Shown: positions 17,973 to 27,032 of the stretch, in pieces
Layout: each line of letters starts with the position of its first letter
Numbering within the stretch: the first letter of the stretch is position 1
NCBI RefSeq assembly: GCF_014196805.1
Contig: NZ_JACIEI010000010.1
Span: 47,204 to 111,203, forward strand
DNA from: Sulfitobacter undariae
GTDB lineage: Bacteria > Pseudomonadota > Alphaproteobacteria > Rhodobacterales > Rhodobacteraceae
Length of the DNA: 64,000 nt
Direction of reading: 5' to 3'
Notes under the pieces: model-generated
Told to the model about the DNA's origin: nothing
Database searches by the model: none
What the model saw: the letters and a program-made list of their open reading frames with translations, nothing else
Program-made: the position numbers and the translations under genes

Positions 17973-18883
17973 CAGTGGCCACCCGTCGCAATTGAGTAAA
18001 CTTCGGAAGGTTGCAGGAGCAGCTCCAGCGCCAGTTTTCCGCAAACGATCAGCACCAGTAGCGCCAGCAAGACGCGCAGTTGTTCTGCCTTCATCTTGAC
18101 CCCGATGCGTGCGCCAACCTGTGCGCCGATAACCCCGCCAATCAGCAGCAGCAATGCCAGCACAATATCAACGGTGAAGTTGGTTGTGGCGTGCAGCATG
18201 GTGGTAAAGCCTGTCACAAAAATGATCTGGAACAGCGATGTGCCCACCACAACTTTGGTAGGCATGCCCAGCAGATAAATCATGGCAGGCACCATGATAA
18301 AGCCGCCGCCAACGCCCATGATTGCAGTTAGGATACCGACAAAAAGACCAATGATCACGGGCGGGATAACCGAGATATAAAGACCCGATACACGAAACCG
18401 CATTTTAAGCGGTAAGCCATGGATAGGGCTGTGTTTTTTGCGCGGTGGCTTTTTGCCTTTTTTGAGGTTTCGAATTGCATTCAAGCTCTCAACAAACATC
18501 AGTCCGCCGATGATGCCAAGGAAGATGACGTAGAACAGCTTCACCAGCAAATCGACTTGGCCAAGGGACTCGAGGTAGTTGAAAATCATCACGCCCAGCG
18601 TCGCACCGACCAAACCGCCTGCCAGCAACACGCCGCCCATCCTGAGGTCCACCGTCTTGCGCTTGAAATGGGCAAGCACACCAGAGAAGGAAGAAGCAAC
18701 GATTTGGGTCGCGCCAGTGGCCACGGCAACTGAAGGCGGGATGCCGATAAAGAACAGCAGGGGCGTCATGAGAAAGCCGCCGCCTACGCCGAACATTCCA
18801 GATAAAATGCCAACGATTCCGCCCAGTCCAAAAAGAAGGAAAGCGTTAACCGAAACTTCGGCAATGGGCAGGTATATTTGCAT
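17972..18883 (-). CDS. TauE/SafE-family sulfite/organosulfur exporter permease
   Basis: 303-residue polytopic membrane protein with about eight hydrophobic helices in two homologous halves. Each half starts with the family glycine-rich signature (GILSGMFGVGGGFLMTPLL and GILTAIMGVGGGFIMVPAM). TauE/SafE proteins move sulfite, sulfonate breakdown products or related anions. The substrate here is inferred only from family membership. AAGGA precedes the ATG. Overlaps and precedes the TIGR02186 gene, forming a two-gene operon. Confidence 0.9.
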   Translation of the reverse strand: MQIYLPIAEVSVNAFLLFGLGGIVGILSGMFGVGGGFLMTPLLFFIGIPPSVAVATGATQIVASSFSGVLAHFKRKTVDLRMGGVLLAGGLVGATLGVMIFNYLESLGQVDLLVKLFYVIFLGIIGGLMFVESLNAIRNLKKGKKPPRKKHSPIHGLPLKMRFRVSGLYISVIPPVIIGLFVGILTAIMGVGGGFIMVPAMIYLLGMPTKVVVGTSLFQIIFVTGFTTMLHATTNFTVDIVLALLLLIGGVIGAQVGARIGVKMKAEQLRVLLALLVLIVCGKLALELLLQPSEVYSIATGGH

Positions 18884-18971
18884 GGCTTGTCCTTAGGCCA
18901 AGCGGCCCTCAAAATCAATCTCTCAAGCCTTCGCAGATGCGACAGGACTTAACAATCCGTGTAATCTGGCC

Positions 18972-19943
18972 TTAACGCTCTTTCACATATGGTTCGCCAC
19001 CCGCGCGGGGCGGAATGGCTTTGCCGACAAAACCTGCAAGGATGATCACCGTCATGATGTAGGGAAGTGCCGACAGCAGTTGGCCTTGTACTTTCATGCC
19101 AATCACGGCCTCGATTACGTCGGGGCGGGTTTCCAAGGCACCGAACAGGCCAAACAGCAGCGTCGCATAAAGCGCGTGCCATGGTCGCCATTTGGCAAAG
19201 ATCAACGCAGCCAAGGCGATAAATCCGCGCCCCGCAGACATGTCTTTGACAAACCCCGCCTGCAAAGCAGTGCTGAGGTAGGCACCCGCAATACCACAAA
19301 GCACGCCGCAGATTCCCACAGCCGCAAAGCGCAGGCCGACGACAGACACACCAGCCGTATCCACAGCCGCAGGGTTTTCACCCACAGCCCGCAGGCGCAG
19401 GCCGAAACGGGTGCGAAACAGTAGCCACCATGTGAAAGGCACAGCGGCAAAGGCAAGATAAACAAGGATTGAGTGGCCCGAGATCAGCTCATAATAAAGC
19501 GGGCCAATGATCGGAACGCTTTGCAGGCTTTCGGCAAAGGGCAGGGTGATCGGTTCAAACCGGCCTTTACCAAAGAGCGATGGCGTGCGTCCGCCTTGCC
19601 TGAACCATGCTTGTGCCACCAAAACCGTCAGGCCAGCCGCAAGAAAATTGATCGCAACCCCAGAGATAAGCTGGTTGCCGCGAAAGGTGATAGAGGCGAT
19701 GCCGTGAATAGCGCTGAGCACAAGCGAGGCCGCGATACCCGCGAGCAGCCCGACCCAGACAGACCCTGTAACAGCCGCAACTGCCGCCGAGAAAAAGGCC
19801 GCCGCCAGCATTTTGCCCTCTAGCCCGATGTCAAAAATGCCCGCGCGTTCAGAGTAAAGCCCTGCAAGACAGGCCAACAGCAAGGGAGTGGCAAGGCGGA
19901 CAGTTGAATCGAGAAGCTGAAGAATGGTGAGATAGGCATCCAT
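18972..19943 (-). CDS. ABC transporter permease (BMP/nucleoside-type), subunit 2
   Basis: 323-residue inner-membrane permease of the branched-chain amino-acid/ribose permease family (BPD_transp_2), with about 8-10 hydrophobic helices and the motif SERAGIFDIGLEGKMLAAAF near the N-terminus that typifies the NupQ-like partner. GENPAAVDTAGVSV is the cytoplasmic coupling loop. It lies three bases downstream of its partner permease with an AAGGAGG site. Together with the ATPase and BMP binding protein it forms a nucleoside/purine-type importer. Confidence 0.92.
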   Translation of the reverse strand: MDAYLTILQLLDSTVRLATPLLLACLAGLYSERAGIFDIGLEGKMLAAAFFSAAVAAVTGSVWVGLLAGIAASLVLSAIHGIASITFRGNQLISGVAINFLAAGLTVLVAQAWFRQGGRTPSLFGKGRFEPITLPFAESLQSVPIIGPLYYELISGHSILVYLAFAAVPFTWWLLFRTRFGLRLRAVGENPAAVDTAGVSVVGLRFAAVGICGVLCGIAGAYLSTALQAGFVKDMSAGRGFIALAALIFAKWRPWHALYATLLFGLFGALETRPDVIEAVIGMKVQGQLLSALPYIMTVIILAGFVGKAIPPRAGGEPYVKER

Positions 19944-19946
19944 GAT

Positions 19947-21044
19947 TTAGCCCTCCTTCCGGTTGCGAAGGCTTAGGAAAATACGCTCCAGCGGCATGCG
20001 GACCATGTTGTCCAGCGCGCCGGTGAACAAAATCACCAAGGCTTGGATCACAACAATCAATTCACGCGGAATCGATGTCCACAAGGCCAGTTCCGCACCG
20101 CCCTGATAGAGAAAGCCAAAGAGAATTGCCGCGATAAAGACGCCAAAGGGGTGTGAACGGCCCATCAAAGCAACCGCGATTCCGATAAATCCAGCCCCTT
20201 CAACCGAGTTCATGACAAGGCGTTCCGCTTCGCCCATAACATTGTTGATCGCCATCATGCCTGCCAGCGCCCCCGAGATCATCATAGAGACCATGATGAT
20301 TTTGAAGGGGCGGATGCCCGCATACCGAGCCGCAGATTCCGAATTGCCGAAAGAACGAATTTCATAGCCAAGCCGCGTGCGCCAGATCAGGAACCAGACA
20401 AATACGCAGGCCGCGATGGCGATCAGCAGCGATACGTTTGCAGGGCCGGATTTGGAGAAGTTGATGCCAATAGGGGCAAGCATGTCATGTAGCGTCGGAA
20501 GGTTGACAGTATCCACAAAACGGGCCGAAGCGGGGTCTTGGGACCCTTTGGGGCGCAGGAGGTTGACCAGAACATAGTTCAGCAGTGAGGCCGCGATGAA
20601 GTTGAACATGATGGTGGTGATGACGATGTGGCTGCCGCGTCTGGCCTGTAACCACGCAGGGATCGCAGCCCATGCCGCGCCAAACAAACCGCCGGCAACC
20701 GCCGCACCCACCAGCGCCAATGACCAATGCGGCCAAGGGATATAGAGGCAGGCCAGTGCCACGCCCAGACCGCCCAACGCCGCCTGACCCTCGCCGCCGA
20801 TGTTAAACATGCGTGCGTGGAAAGCCACGGAAACGGCCAGACCTGTGAACATGAAATTGGTCGCGTAATAGAGTGTATAGCCCCAGCCATAAGTGGAGCC
20901 GAGCGCGCCTGTGACCATCATTTTAACAGCGGCAATGGGGTCTTCGCCGATGGCGAGGATCACAAGGGCTGACAGGATCGCAGCAAGCAGCAGGGAGATG
21001 AGCGGCACAAGGATTACCTCGGCCCATTTTGGCATGACTTCCAT
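19947..21044 (-). CDS. ABC transporter permease (BMP/nucleoside-type), subunit 1
   Basis: 365-residue permease with about ten hydrophobic helices. FHARMFNIGGEGQAALGGLG is the NupP-like counterpart of the motif in the second permease, and SESAARYAGIRPFKI is the cytoplasmic ATPase-contact loop. Its ATG directly abuts the stop of the ATP-binding gene. It forms the heterodimeric channel with the product of 18972-19943. Confidence 0.92.
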   Translation of the reverse strand: MEVMPKWAEVILVPLISLLLAAILSALVILAIGEDPIAAVKMMVTGALGSTYGWGYTLYYATNFMFTGLAVSVAFHARMFNIGGEGQAALGGLGVALACLYIPWPHWSLALVGAAVAGGLFGAAWAAIPAWLQARRGSHIVITTIMFNFIAASLLNYVLVNLLRPKGSQDPASARFVDTVNLPTLHDMLAPIGINFSKSGPANVSLLIAIAACVFVWFLIWRTRLGYEIRSFGNSESAARYAGIRPFKIIMVSMMISGALAGMMAINNVMGEAERLVMNSVEGAGFIGIAVALMGRSHPFGVFIAAILFGFLYQGGAELALWTSIPRELIVVIQALVILFTGALDNMVRMPLERIFLSLRNRKEG

Positions 21045-22634
21045 CTATTTGGCCCCTTCACCAGCATGGGCAAGATTTGCTTGCACCTCTTCCACGCTAT
21101 GCGGCGTGTCGGTATCCGTAATGCCCGCCATCAGCAGGCCCAGCTCTTTTTCATCCGTCTCGGACGGTAGGCGTTCGCCCATGATATGACCGTCAAACAT
21201 CACCGCAATGCGGTCACTCAGCGCGATGATCTCTTCCAGTTCAACCGAGACGAGAAGCACGGCTTTGCCTTGGTCGCGCAGGGCGATGATTTGTTGGTGG
21301 ATGAATTCAATAGCGCCAATATCCACACCGCGTGTGGGCTGACCGATCAGCAGCAGGTCTGGGTTGCGCTCGATTTCGCGGGCGAGGACGATCTTTTGCT
21401 GGTTGCCGCCTGAAAAATTCTTCGCGGCCAGCTTGGGGTCAGGGGGGCGCACATCAAAACGCTCCATCTTGCCCTCGGTATCTTCACGAATGGCAGCGTT
21501 GTTCATCAAAACGCCTGAACGATATGCGGGATCATGGTGATAGCCAAATGCGGCGTTTTCCCATGCGGTGAAATCCATGATCAGACCTTCACGCTGGCGG
21601 TCTTCTGGGACATGCGCAATGCCACGCGCGCGCCGCGATTGCCCGTCTGACAGTTTGCCCGTCAGGTCCAGTGGTTGACCGTTGACAGTGATGCTGCCCG
21701 TGCCATCGGCATAGCCGCCCAAAATCTCAAGCAATTCGGACTGGCCGTTACCAGCCACCCCAGCAATGCCCAGCACTTCACCCGCCCTGACCTGTAAATC
21801 AATGCCTTTCAGACGTTCGACACCCTTTTCGTCGCGTACGCGCAGGCCTTTGACATCCAATACCACGTCACCGAGTTTTGCGGGGGATTTATCTACGCGC
21901 AGCAAGACCTTGCGGCCCACCATCAACTCGGCCAGTTCGGCGGGGGTTGTTTCGGATGTTTTGACGGTTGCTGTCATCTCGCCACGGCGCATGACGCTGA
22001 CAGTATCAGTGATTTCCATGATTTCGCGCAGTTTATGCGTGATCAGGATGATGGTTTTGCCCTCACTGCGCAGCCTGTCCAGAATGCGGAACAGTTGATC
22101 GGCCTCGGAGGGGGTCAGCACGCCTGTCGGTTCGTCAAGGATCAGAATATCGGCCTGTCGGTACAGTGCCTTGAGGATTTCAACACGCTGCTGCATGCCA
22201 ACACCGATGTCTTGGATCAATGCGTCAGGTTTAACGTTTAGCCCGTAATCCGCGGCCAGTTCCACCAATGTCCGCCGTGCCTTCGCAATTGAGGGTTTCA
22301 GCCAGCGGCCGTCTTCGGCGCCGAGAATGATGTTTTCGAGGACCGTGAAATTTTCAACCAGTTTAAAGTGCTGGAACACCATGCCGATGCCCGCAGCGAT
22401 GGCCGCCTGACTGTCGGTGATATTTGCCTTCTTGCCACTGATGAAGACCTCGCCCTTATCGGCTTTGTAAAAGCCGTAGAGGATGGACATTAACGTGGAT
22501 TTACCCGCTCCATTTTCCCCGATGATCCCGTGGATTGTGCCGGGCATCACGCGGATCGAGATATCCTTGTTTGCTTGCACAGGGCCAAAGGCTTTGGATA
22601 TGCCTTTGAGTTCAATCGCAGGGGCAGTTGTCAT
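21045..22634 (-). CDS. ABC transporter ATP-binding protein with two nucleotide-binding domains (BMP-type importer)
   Basis: 529 residues containing two fused ABC domains, as in the sugar/nucleoside (RbsA/NupO) class. The first has Walker A GENGAGKSTL, Walker B ILILDEPTGVLTP and a degenerate signature IGVGMQQRVE. The second has a degenerate P-loop GVAGNGQSELLE, signature FSGGNQQKIVLAREI and Walker B LLLIGQPTRGVD. So site 1 lacks a canonical signature and domain 2 has altered Walker B residues, as usual for this class. It energises import by the two permeases. A hairpin with an embedded promoter-like sequence lies upstream. Confidence 0.95.
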   Translation of the reverse strand: MTTAPAIELKGISKAFGPVQANKDISIRVMPGTIHGIIGENGAGKSTLMSILYGFYKADKGEVFISGKKANITDSQAAIAAGIGMVFQHFKLVENFTVLENIILGAEDGRWLKPSIAKARRTLVELAADYGLNVKPDALIQDIGVGMQQRVEILKALYRQADILILDEPTGVLTPSEADQLFRILDRLRSEGKTIILITHKLREIMEITDTVSVMRRGEMTATVKTSETTPAELAELMVGRKVLLRVDKSPAKLGDVVLDVKGLRVRDEKGVERLKGIDLQVRAGEVLGIAGVAGNGQSELLEILGGYADGTGSITVNGQPLDLTGKLSDGQSRRARGIAHVPEDRQREGLIMDFTAWENAAFGYHHDPAYRSGVLMNNAAIREDTEGKMERFDVRPPDPKLAAKNFSGGNQQKIVLAREIERNPDLLLIGQPTRGVDIGAIEFIHQQIIALRDQGKAVLLVSVELEEIIALSDRIAVMFDGHIMGERLPSETDEKELGLLMAGITDTDTPHSVEEVQANLAHAGEGAK

Positions 22635-22693
22635 GCGGGTTGTCCTTCACACCAATGTGTCGCGAGGCCGAAAAGCGGTTAACATAATAGAGT

Positions 22694-22723
22694 GGGGCCG
22701 CGCTGAAATGTCAACGCGGCCCC
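22694..22723 (-). promoter_or_regulatory. Intercistronic hairpin with promoter-like loop between BMP protein and ATPase genes
   Basis: GGGGCCGCG (22694-22702) pairs perfectly with CGCGGCCCC (22715-22723) around a 12-base loop. In the direction of transcription the loop contains TTGACA (22709-22714), a consensus -35 box, followed 17 bases later by TCTATT. No T-run follows. Likely roles are attenuation or mRNA protection after the highly expressed binding-protein gene, and possibly an internal promoter for the downstream transporter genes. Confidence 0.6.
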
Positions 22724-22744
22724 GATGTTCAGGCCAAATCGGAT

Positions 22745-23746
22745 TTAAAAATCAATCGCAGGGCAGCTGTCGTTCTCATAGTAGGAAACGACTTTTGTGT
22801 CGCCGCTGATGATGCTGTCGCGTGCGGCATCTACGGTGGCTTTCATCTCGGCTGTGATCAAGGATGCGTTGTTTTCATCCAGCGCATAGCCCACGCCATC
22901 TTCGGCAAGGCCAAAGGTGAACACACCTGTTTCAACATTTTCGCCCGCTTTCAGCGCGTCATAGACAGCGTTGTCCACACGTTTGAGCATGGATGTCAGA
23001 ACTTTGCCCGGGTGCAGGTGGTTTTGGTTGCTGTCGACGCCGATGGACAAGATGCCGCTATCTGCTGCAGTTTGCAGAACGCCAACGCCTGTCCCGCCAG
23101 CTGCGGCGAACACAACGTCAGACCCTTGCGAAATTTGCGCTTTGGTCAATTCGGAGCCTTTAACCGGATCGTTCCATGCATCGGGTGTGGTGCCTGTCAT
23201 GTTGGCGATGATTTTTACATCAGGGTTTGCCGCTTTGGCACCCTGTGCAAAACCACACCCAAAGTGACGGATCAGAGGAATGTCCATGCCGCCGATAAAG
23301 CTGACTGTGCCGGTTTTGGAGGCAAGCGCCGCCAGCATGCCAACAAGATACGAGCCTTCATGCTCGGCAAAGCCGATCTGGCGCACGTTGTCCAAACCCT
23401 CAAGCCACGTCACGTCAACCACGACAAACTTTGTGTCGGGGAAGTCTGGTGCAACGCTGGACAGTGGGTCAGCCATGCCGAAGCCCATTGTGATGATCGG
23501 GTTTGCACCTGCATCGGCAAAGCGGCGCAGAGCCTGCTCGCGCTGTGCTTCGGATTGCATTTCGATCTCGCGGTAAGTGCCGCCCGTTTCTTCGACCCAA
23601 CGCTGGGCGCCGTTAAAAGCGGCTTCGTTAAAGGATTTGTCGAATTTACCGCCAAGGTCATAGATCAGAGCAGGTTCGGCGAATGCCGCACCAGCCATAA
23701 GTGCAGTTGCGGCGGAAGCGCCGAGGAATTTGGTCATGAGGGTCAT
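22745..23746 (-). CDS. BMP-family ABC transporter substrate-binding protein
   Basis: 333-residue periplasmic binding protein. A Sec signal peptide is visible (cleavage after AGAAFA near residue 23) without a lipobox Cys, so it is soluble in the periplasm. DLGGKFDKSFNEAAFNGAQRW is the BMP/Med family opening (written across residues about 30-50), and FIGGMDIPLIRHFGCGFAQG is the family core. The family binds purine nucleosides in characterised members, but other ligands exist. GGGAGAG precedes the ATG. First gene of the four-gene importer operon. Confidence 0.93.
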   Translation of the reverse strand: MTLMTKFLGASAATALMAGAAFAEPALIYDLGGKFDKSFNEAAFNGAQRWVEETGGTYREIEMQSEAQREQALRRFADAGANPIITMGFGMADPLSSVAPDFPDTKFVVVDVTWLEGLDNVRQIGFAEHEGSYLVGMLAALASKTGTVSFIGGMDIPLIRHFGCGFAQGAKAANPDVKIIANMTGTTPDAWNDPVKGSELTKAQISQGSDVVFAAAGGTGVGVLQTAADSGILSIGVDSNQNHLHPGKVLTSMLKRVDNAVYDALKAGENVETGVFTFGLAEDGVGYALDENNASLITAEMKATVDAARDSIISGDTKVVSYYENDSCPAIDF

Positions 23747-23896
23747 TTGTCTCTCCCAGAGTTAGTTTTGGGGCGCAGGCCGCAGCGAGGCGGTTTAGCC
23801 CAGTATCGCGCGCTTGCGCGACGCTGGACCAAATAGTCGGTGCGGATTGTGTTGGGGTCAACCTGATTCTGGAAAGAGTAAGGGTAAGAGTGGCTC

Positions 23897-24313
23897 TTAA
23901 CCTCGCGTTAAGGCGTGAGACATAAGCACCGCGTCCACTGCGGTGGCGTCGTTGCGTGCATAATAGGCTTTGCGCAGGCCGCTGCGGGTGAATCCTGCGC
24001 TTTGATACAGCGCAATTGCTGCATGATTGTCTGCCGCGACCTCTAAAAATGCGACATCGGCCTCTGACCTGACGGCGGCCAGCCATGTGGCAAGCAAGCT
24101 ACGAGCGATTCCGTGGCGCTGGAAAAGGGGGCTGACGGCAAGGGTCAACAACTCGGATTCGCCTGCTAATGTGCGGGTCAGGGCAAAGCCACCTTCGGTT
24201 GTGAAGGGGTGAACAAACTTTTGGCCGAGCAGCTGGGTGAATTCATCTGCAGTCCATCCGCGCTCCTGAACAAAAGCGGCGGCATGGATGTGTGCCATCT
24301 GGTCGGCGGTCAC
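23897..24313 (-). CDS. rimI: Ribosomal-protein-alanine N-acetyltransferase RimI-like
   Basis: 138-residue GNAT protein. The acetyl-CoA site is FQRHGIARSLLATWL with R/Q-x2-G-x-A as QRHGIA, and VAADNHAAIALYQSAGF is the typical RimI C-terminal motif. It presumably acetylates the N-terminus of ribosomal protein S18, but GNAT substrate calls by similarity are loose. The GTG start overlaps the tsaB stop (GTGA), the common tsaB-rimI arrangement. Confidence 0.85.
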   Translation of the reverse strand: MTADQMAHIHAAAFVQERGWTADEFTQLLGQKFVHPFTTEGGFALTRTLAGESELLTLAVSPLFQRHGIARSLLATWLAAVRSEADVAFLEVAADNHAAIALYQSAGFTRSGLRKAYYARNDATAVDAVLMSHALTRG

Positions 24314-24915
24314 GGCACGATCTGTGGCGGTGCATCGCGTGCAGGTGCCGCGTCTGCGGGGCGCAAATAGAGAGGTGCAGGCGGCGCGGTTTCTGTCTGA
24401 AAACGCGCGGCAGTGATATGTGCGATAGCTTCCGCTACAGGGTGCAGTGGCGGTGTGCCAAAGGCGCCGATAACAGGGGTGCTTGTTGGTAATTCGCTTT
24501 GGTTAATCAGCGCAGGATCGGTGAGGGTTGTCGTGTCATAGCCTTGTGCAAAAACCATGTCGCGCCGCGCATCCACTGTGCAAAAACAAGGGTGGTTAGT
24601 GCCAAGGCGTAGCGCATCAAAGGCACTTACCCCGACCGCAGGGATATCCAGCGCCAAGGCCAGACCGCGTGCTGCGGAAACGGAAATGCGGATGCCGGTA
24701 AAATTACCGGGCCCGATGCCCACGCCAATCGCGTCAAGCTGTGACATCTGTAGGCCAAGACCATCCAACATGTCTTGGCATAGGGTAAGCAAGCGTTCTG
24801 CCTGACCTTTTGCCATAGGTTCTTCTATGCTGGCCAGTACAGTTTCGCCACGTACAACCGCCGCCGCGCAATGCGGGGCGGTTGTGTCAAAGGCAAGGAT
24901 CAGGGGGGCTGTCAC
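24310..24915 (-). CDS. tsaB: tRNA threonylcarbamoyladenosine biosynthesis protein TsaB
   Basis: 201-residue ASKHA-fold protein that supports TsaD in making t6A37 of ANN-decoding tRNAs. The N-terminal ILAFDTTAPHCAAAVVRG and the central GIGPGNFTGIRISVSAARG (about residues 67-85) are the family signatures. The start is GTG (MTAPLIL), ten bases after the Nfu gene stop. Lies between the Nfu-like gene and rimI in a three-gene operon. Confidence 0.93.
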   Translation of the reverse strand: MTAPLILAFDTTAPHCAAAVVRGETVLASIEEPMAKGQAERLLTLCQDMLDGLGLQMSQLDAIGVGIGPGNFTGIRISVSAARGLALALDIPAVGVSAFDALRLGTNHPCFCTVDARRDMVFAQGYDTTTLTDPALINQSELPTSTPVIGAFGTPPLHPVAEAIAHITAARFQTETAPPAPLYLRPADAAPARDAPPQIVP

Positions 24916-24925
24916 GGTCTGCGGA

Positions 24926-25486
24926 TCAGGCGACAGGGCGGACTTCGGTCACTTCTGGGATGTAGTGGCGCAGCAGGTTTTCGATGCCCATTTTCAAGGT
25001 CAATGTGGATGAAGGACATCCCGCGCAAGCGCCTTGCATGTGCAGATAGACAACACCGCGTTCAAAGCCGTGGAAGGTGATATCGCCGCCATCTTGGGCA
25101 ACGGCAGGGCGCACACGGCTGTCCAGCAACTCTTTGATCTGGCTGACAATAGCACCATCTTCGCCGTCATGCTCTGCATGGCCTGACGTGGCAGTATGAT
25201 CTGCGCCCATCACGGGCTGACCGGATTGGAAGTGTTCCATGATCGCGCCCAGAAGGGAAGGCTTGATATGGTCCCACTCGATTTCTTCGGCTTTGGTGAT
25301 GGTCACAAAATCTGTACCAAAGAACACGCCTGTGACGCCGTCAACGGCAAACAACCGTGTCGCAAGCGGCGATGCTGACGCAGTGTCAGGTGTCGGGAAA
25401 TCTGCTGTGCCCATTTCCAGCACGGTTTGACCCGGCAGAAACTTGAGCGTTGCGGGGTTTGGTGTGGATTCGGTTTGGATAAACAT
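24926..25486 (-). CDS. NfuA/Nfu-type iron-sulfur cluster carrier
   Basis: 186-residue Fe-S scaffold/carrier. An N-terminal Nfu_N domain (MFIQTESTPNPATLKFLPG) is followed by a C-terminal NifU-like domain with the cluster-binding CxxC as GACAGCPSST (about residues 153-162). It delivers [4Fe-4S] clusters to apo-proteins; SdhB and RimO in this window are plausible clients of such machinery, though that is inference. Well-formed promoter upstream. First gene of the operon with tsaB and rimI. Confidence 0.94.
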   Translation of the reverse strand: MFIQTESTPNPATLKFLPGQTVLEMGTADFPTPDTASASPLATRLFAVDGVTGVFFGTDFVTITKAEEIEWDHIKPSLLGAIMEHFQSGQPVMGADHTATSGHAEHDGEDGAIVSQIKELLDSRVRPAVAQDGGDITFHGFERGVVYLHMQGACAGCPSSTLTLKMGIENLLRHYIPEVTEVRPVA

Positions 25487-25515
25487 AGCGCGAGGCCTCC
25501 GTCAGGGTTGTTTCA

Positions 25516-25544
25516 AATATGCGGACAAAGGGCTGAAATGTCAA
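25516..25544 (-). promoter_or_regulatory. Candidate sigma-70 promoter of the Nfu-tsaB-rimI operon
   Basis: On the minus strand TTGACA (25539-25544) and CATATT (25516-25521) are separated by exactly 17 bases, placing a start site about 25 bases before the Nfu ATG at 25486. The best consensus promoter I saw in the window. Confidence 0.65.
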
Positions 25545-25574
25545 GATGCTTGGAATCATTCTAAACTGTTAAGC

Positions 25575-26030
25575 TTATGTGATGGCTTCCAGTTTTTCTT
25601 TGCTCATATCCCCCGGCACGATGGTGACAGGCACAGGCAAGCTGCCCGCATTCCTGCTCATCTGGGTGACAAGTGGCCCGGGTCCTTTGCCATCTGTGCC
25701 GGCGCCCAGCACAAGCACCCCGATTTGCGGGTCTGCCTGAATTTGCGCGATGATCTCATCGACGGGCTGTCCCTCGCGGATCACCAGTTCGGGGTTGATG
25801 CCCTGACGGTCCCGCATCCATTTGGCAAATACCTCAAAATGCACTTCGATCCGCTCACGCGCTTCTTCGCGCATGATGTCGCCGACGCCGATCCAGTGAT
25901 TGAACTCTTCCGGCTCAATCACTGCCAATACCTCAACACCAGCATTGGTTTTAGAGGCGCGCATGGCGGCAAAGCGCATGGCATTCAGGCATTCGCGGCT
26001 GTCATCAAGAACCACAAGAAACTTGCGCAT
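25575..26030 (-). CDS. Universal stress protein (UspA family)
   Basis: 151-residue single-domain Usp. The N-terminal strand MRKFLVVLDDS carries the nucleotide-contact Asp. The C-terminal ATP-binding pattern G-x2-G-x9-G-S is recognisable in LGAGTDGKGPGPLV through RNAGSLPVPVTIVPG. Such proteins accumulate under starvation and stress; the partner is unknown. GGGAG precedes the ATG. Lies alone between the Nfu operon and the aminotransferase. Confidence 0.88.
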   Translation of the reverse strand: MRKFLVVLDDSRECLNAMRFAAMRASKTNAGVEVLAVIEPEEFNHWIGVGDIMREEARERIEVHFEVFAKWMRDRQGINPELVIREGQPVDEIIAQIQADPQIGVLVLGAGTDGKGPGPLVTQMSRNAGSLPVPVTIVPGDMSKEKLEAIT

Positions 26031-26129
26031 GGTATTCTCCCTACTACCGCGTGATCATGACGTGCGAACAGGCCGCTGGCAATTGGCTTTTGTAAAAGCG
26101 CGGCTGCGACAGTTTCGCACGCAGGCTCT

Positions 26130-27008
26130 TTACGCCTTTTGCGATGCCGCCCAATCCCAGTACATCTCGCGCACGCGCTGCGTGACGGGATTGTTTTTGC
26201 CGCCCACGTCATAGGTGGTGTCGTCAAATGCTTTGATCGGGGTGACCTTCATCATGTTACCCGACAGGAATACCTCGTCAGCGGCGTGGAAATCTTCGAA
26301 GCTGAGCACGCTTTCATGTACGGTTATGCCCTCGGCGCGCATGTTCGATATGTGACGGGCCCGGGTGATACCTGCAAGGAAAGTCCCGTTTGGAACAGGG
26401 GTGAACACCTCACCGTCCTTGACCATAAACACGTTAGCGGATGCCGTTTCGGCCACATTGCCAATTGCATCTGCAACCAGCGCATTGCCAAAACCCTTGC
26501 TGCGGGCCTCGGCCATCATGCGGGCGTTGTTTGGGTATAGGCAGCCTGCCTTGGCGTTCACTACGTTGTTTTCCAGCACGGGGCGGCGGAAGCGTGTGCG
26601 CGTCAGGGTTGAGGCAGCTTCTGGCGGGGCCATTGGGATTTGTTCTAATGAAATCGCAAAGCCTGTGGCGTCTTTGAGCGGCACAATCCCCAGCTCATCC
26701 CCCGCCAGTGCCCAATACATGGGGCGGATGTAGACGGCGGCATCGCGGGGATAATCGGCAATCCCTTCGCGGACCATCTCGATCATATCAGCAGTTTCAA
26801 CCGTGGGCGTGATCATCAGCGCCTCGGCCGAGCGGTTGATCCGTGCGCAATGCGCTTCCAGATCGGGGGTCAGCCCGTCAAACAGACGCGCACCGTCAAA
26901 AACGGTTGTCCCCAGCCATGCACCATGGTCGGCGGCCTTGATGACGCTGATGTCGCCATTGTGCCATGTGCCTTCAAAATATGTGCGGATGTTGGTGCCA
27001 GTGGCCAT
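26130..27008 (-). CDS. Class IV (branched-chain-type) aminotransferase
   Basis: 292-residue fold-type IV PLP enzyme. The PLP lysine is in NVVNAKAGCLYP (about residue 153-155) and NVAETASANVFMVKDG is the cofactor-binding block. It is annotated as branched-chain aminotransferase-like from overall similarity. The usual BCAT (T-G-T-A) loop is replaced by FLSGNMMKVTPI near residue 255, so specificity for Leu/Ile/Val is not assured; a D-amino-acid or amine transaminase is possible. ACAGGA precedes the ATG; a small conserved-looking gene lies 24 bases upstream. Confidence 0.82.
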   Translation of the reverse strand: MATGTNIRTYFEGTWHNGDISVIKAADHGAWLGTTVFDGARLFDGLTPDLEAHCARINRSAEALMITPTVETADMIEMVREGIADYPRDAAVYIRPMYWALAGDELGIVPLKDATGFAISLEQIPMAPPEAASTLTRTRFRRPVLENNVVNAKAGCLYPNNARMMAEARSKGFGNALVADAIGNVAETASANVFMVKDGEVFTPVPNGTFLAGITRARHISNMRAEGITVHESVLSFEDFHAADEVFLSGNMMKVTPIKAFDDTTYDVGGKNNPVTQRVREMYWDWAASQKA

Positions 27009-27032
27009 GATACTGTCCTGTCATTGGGGCGC

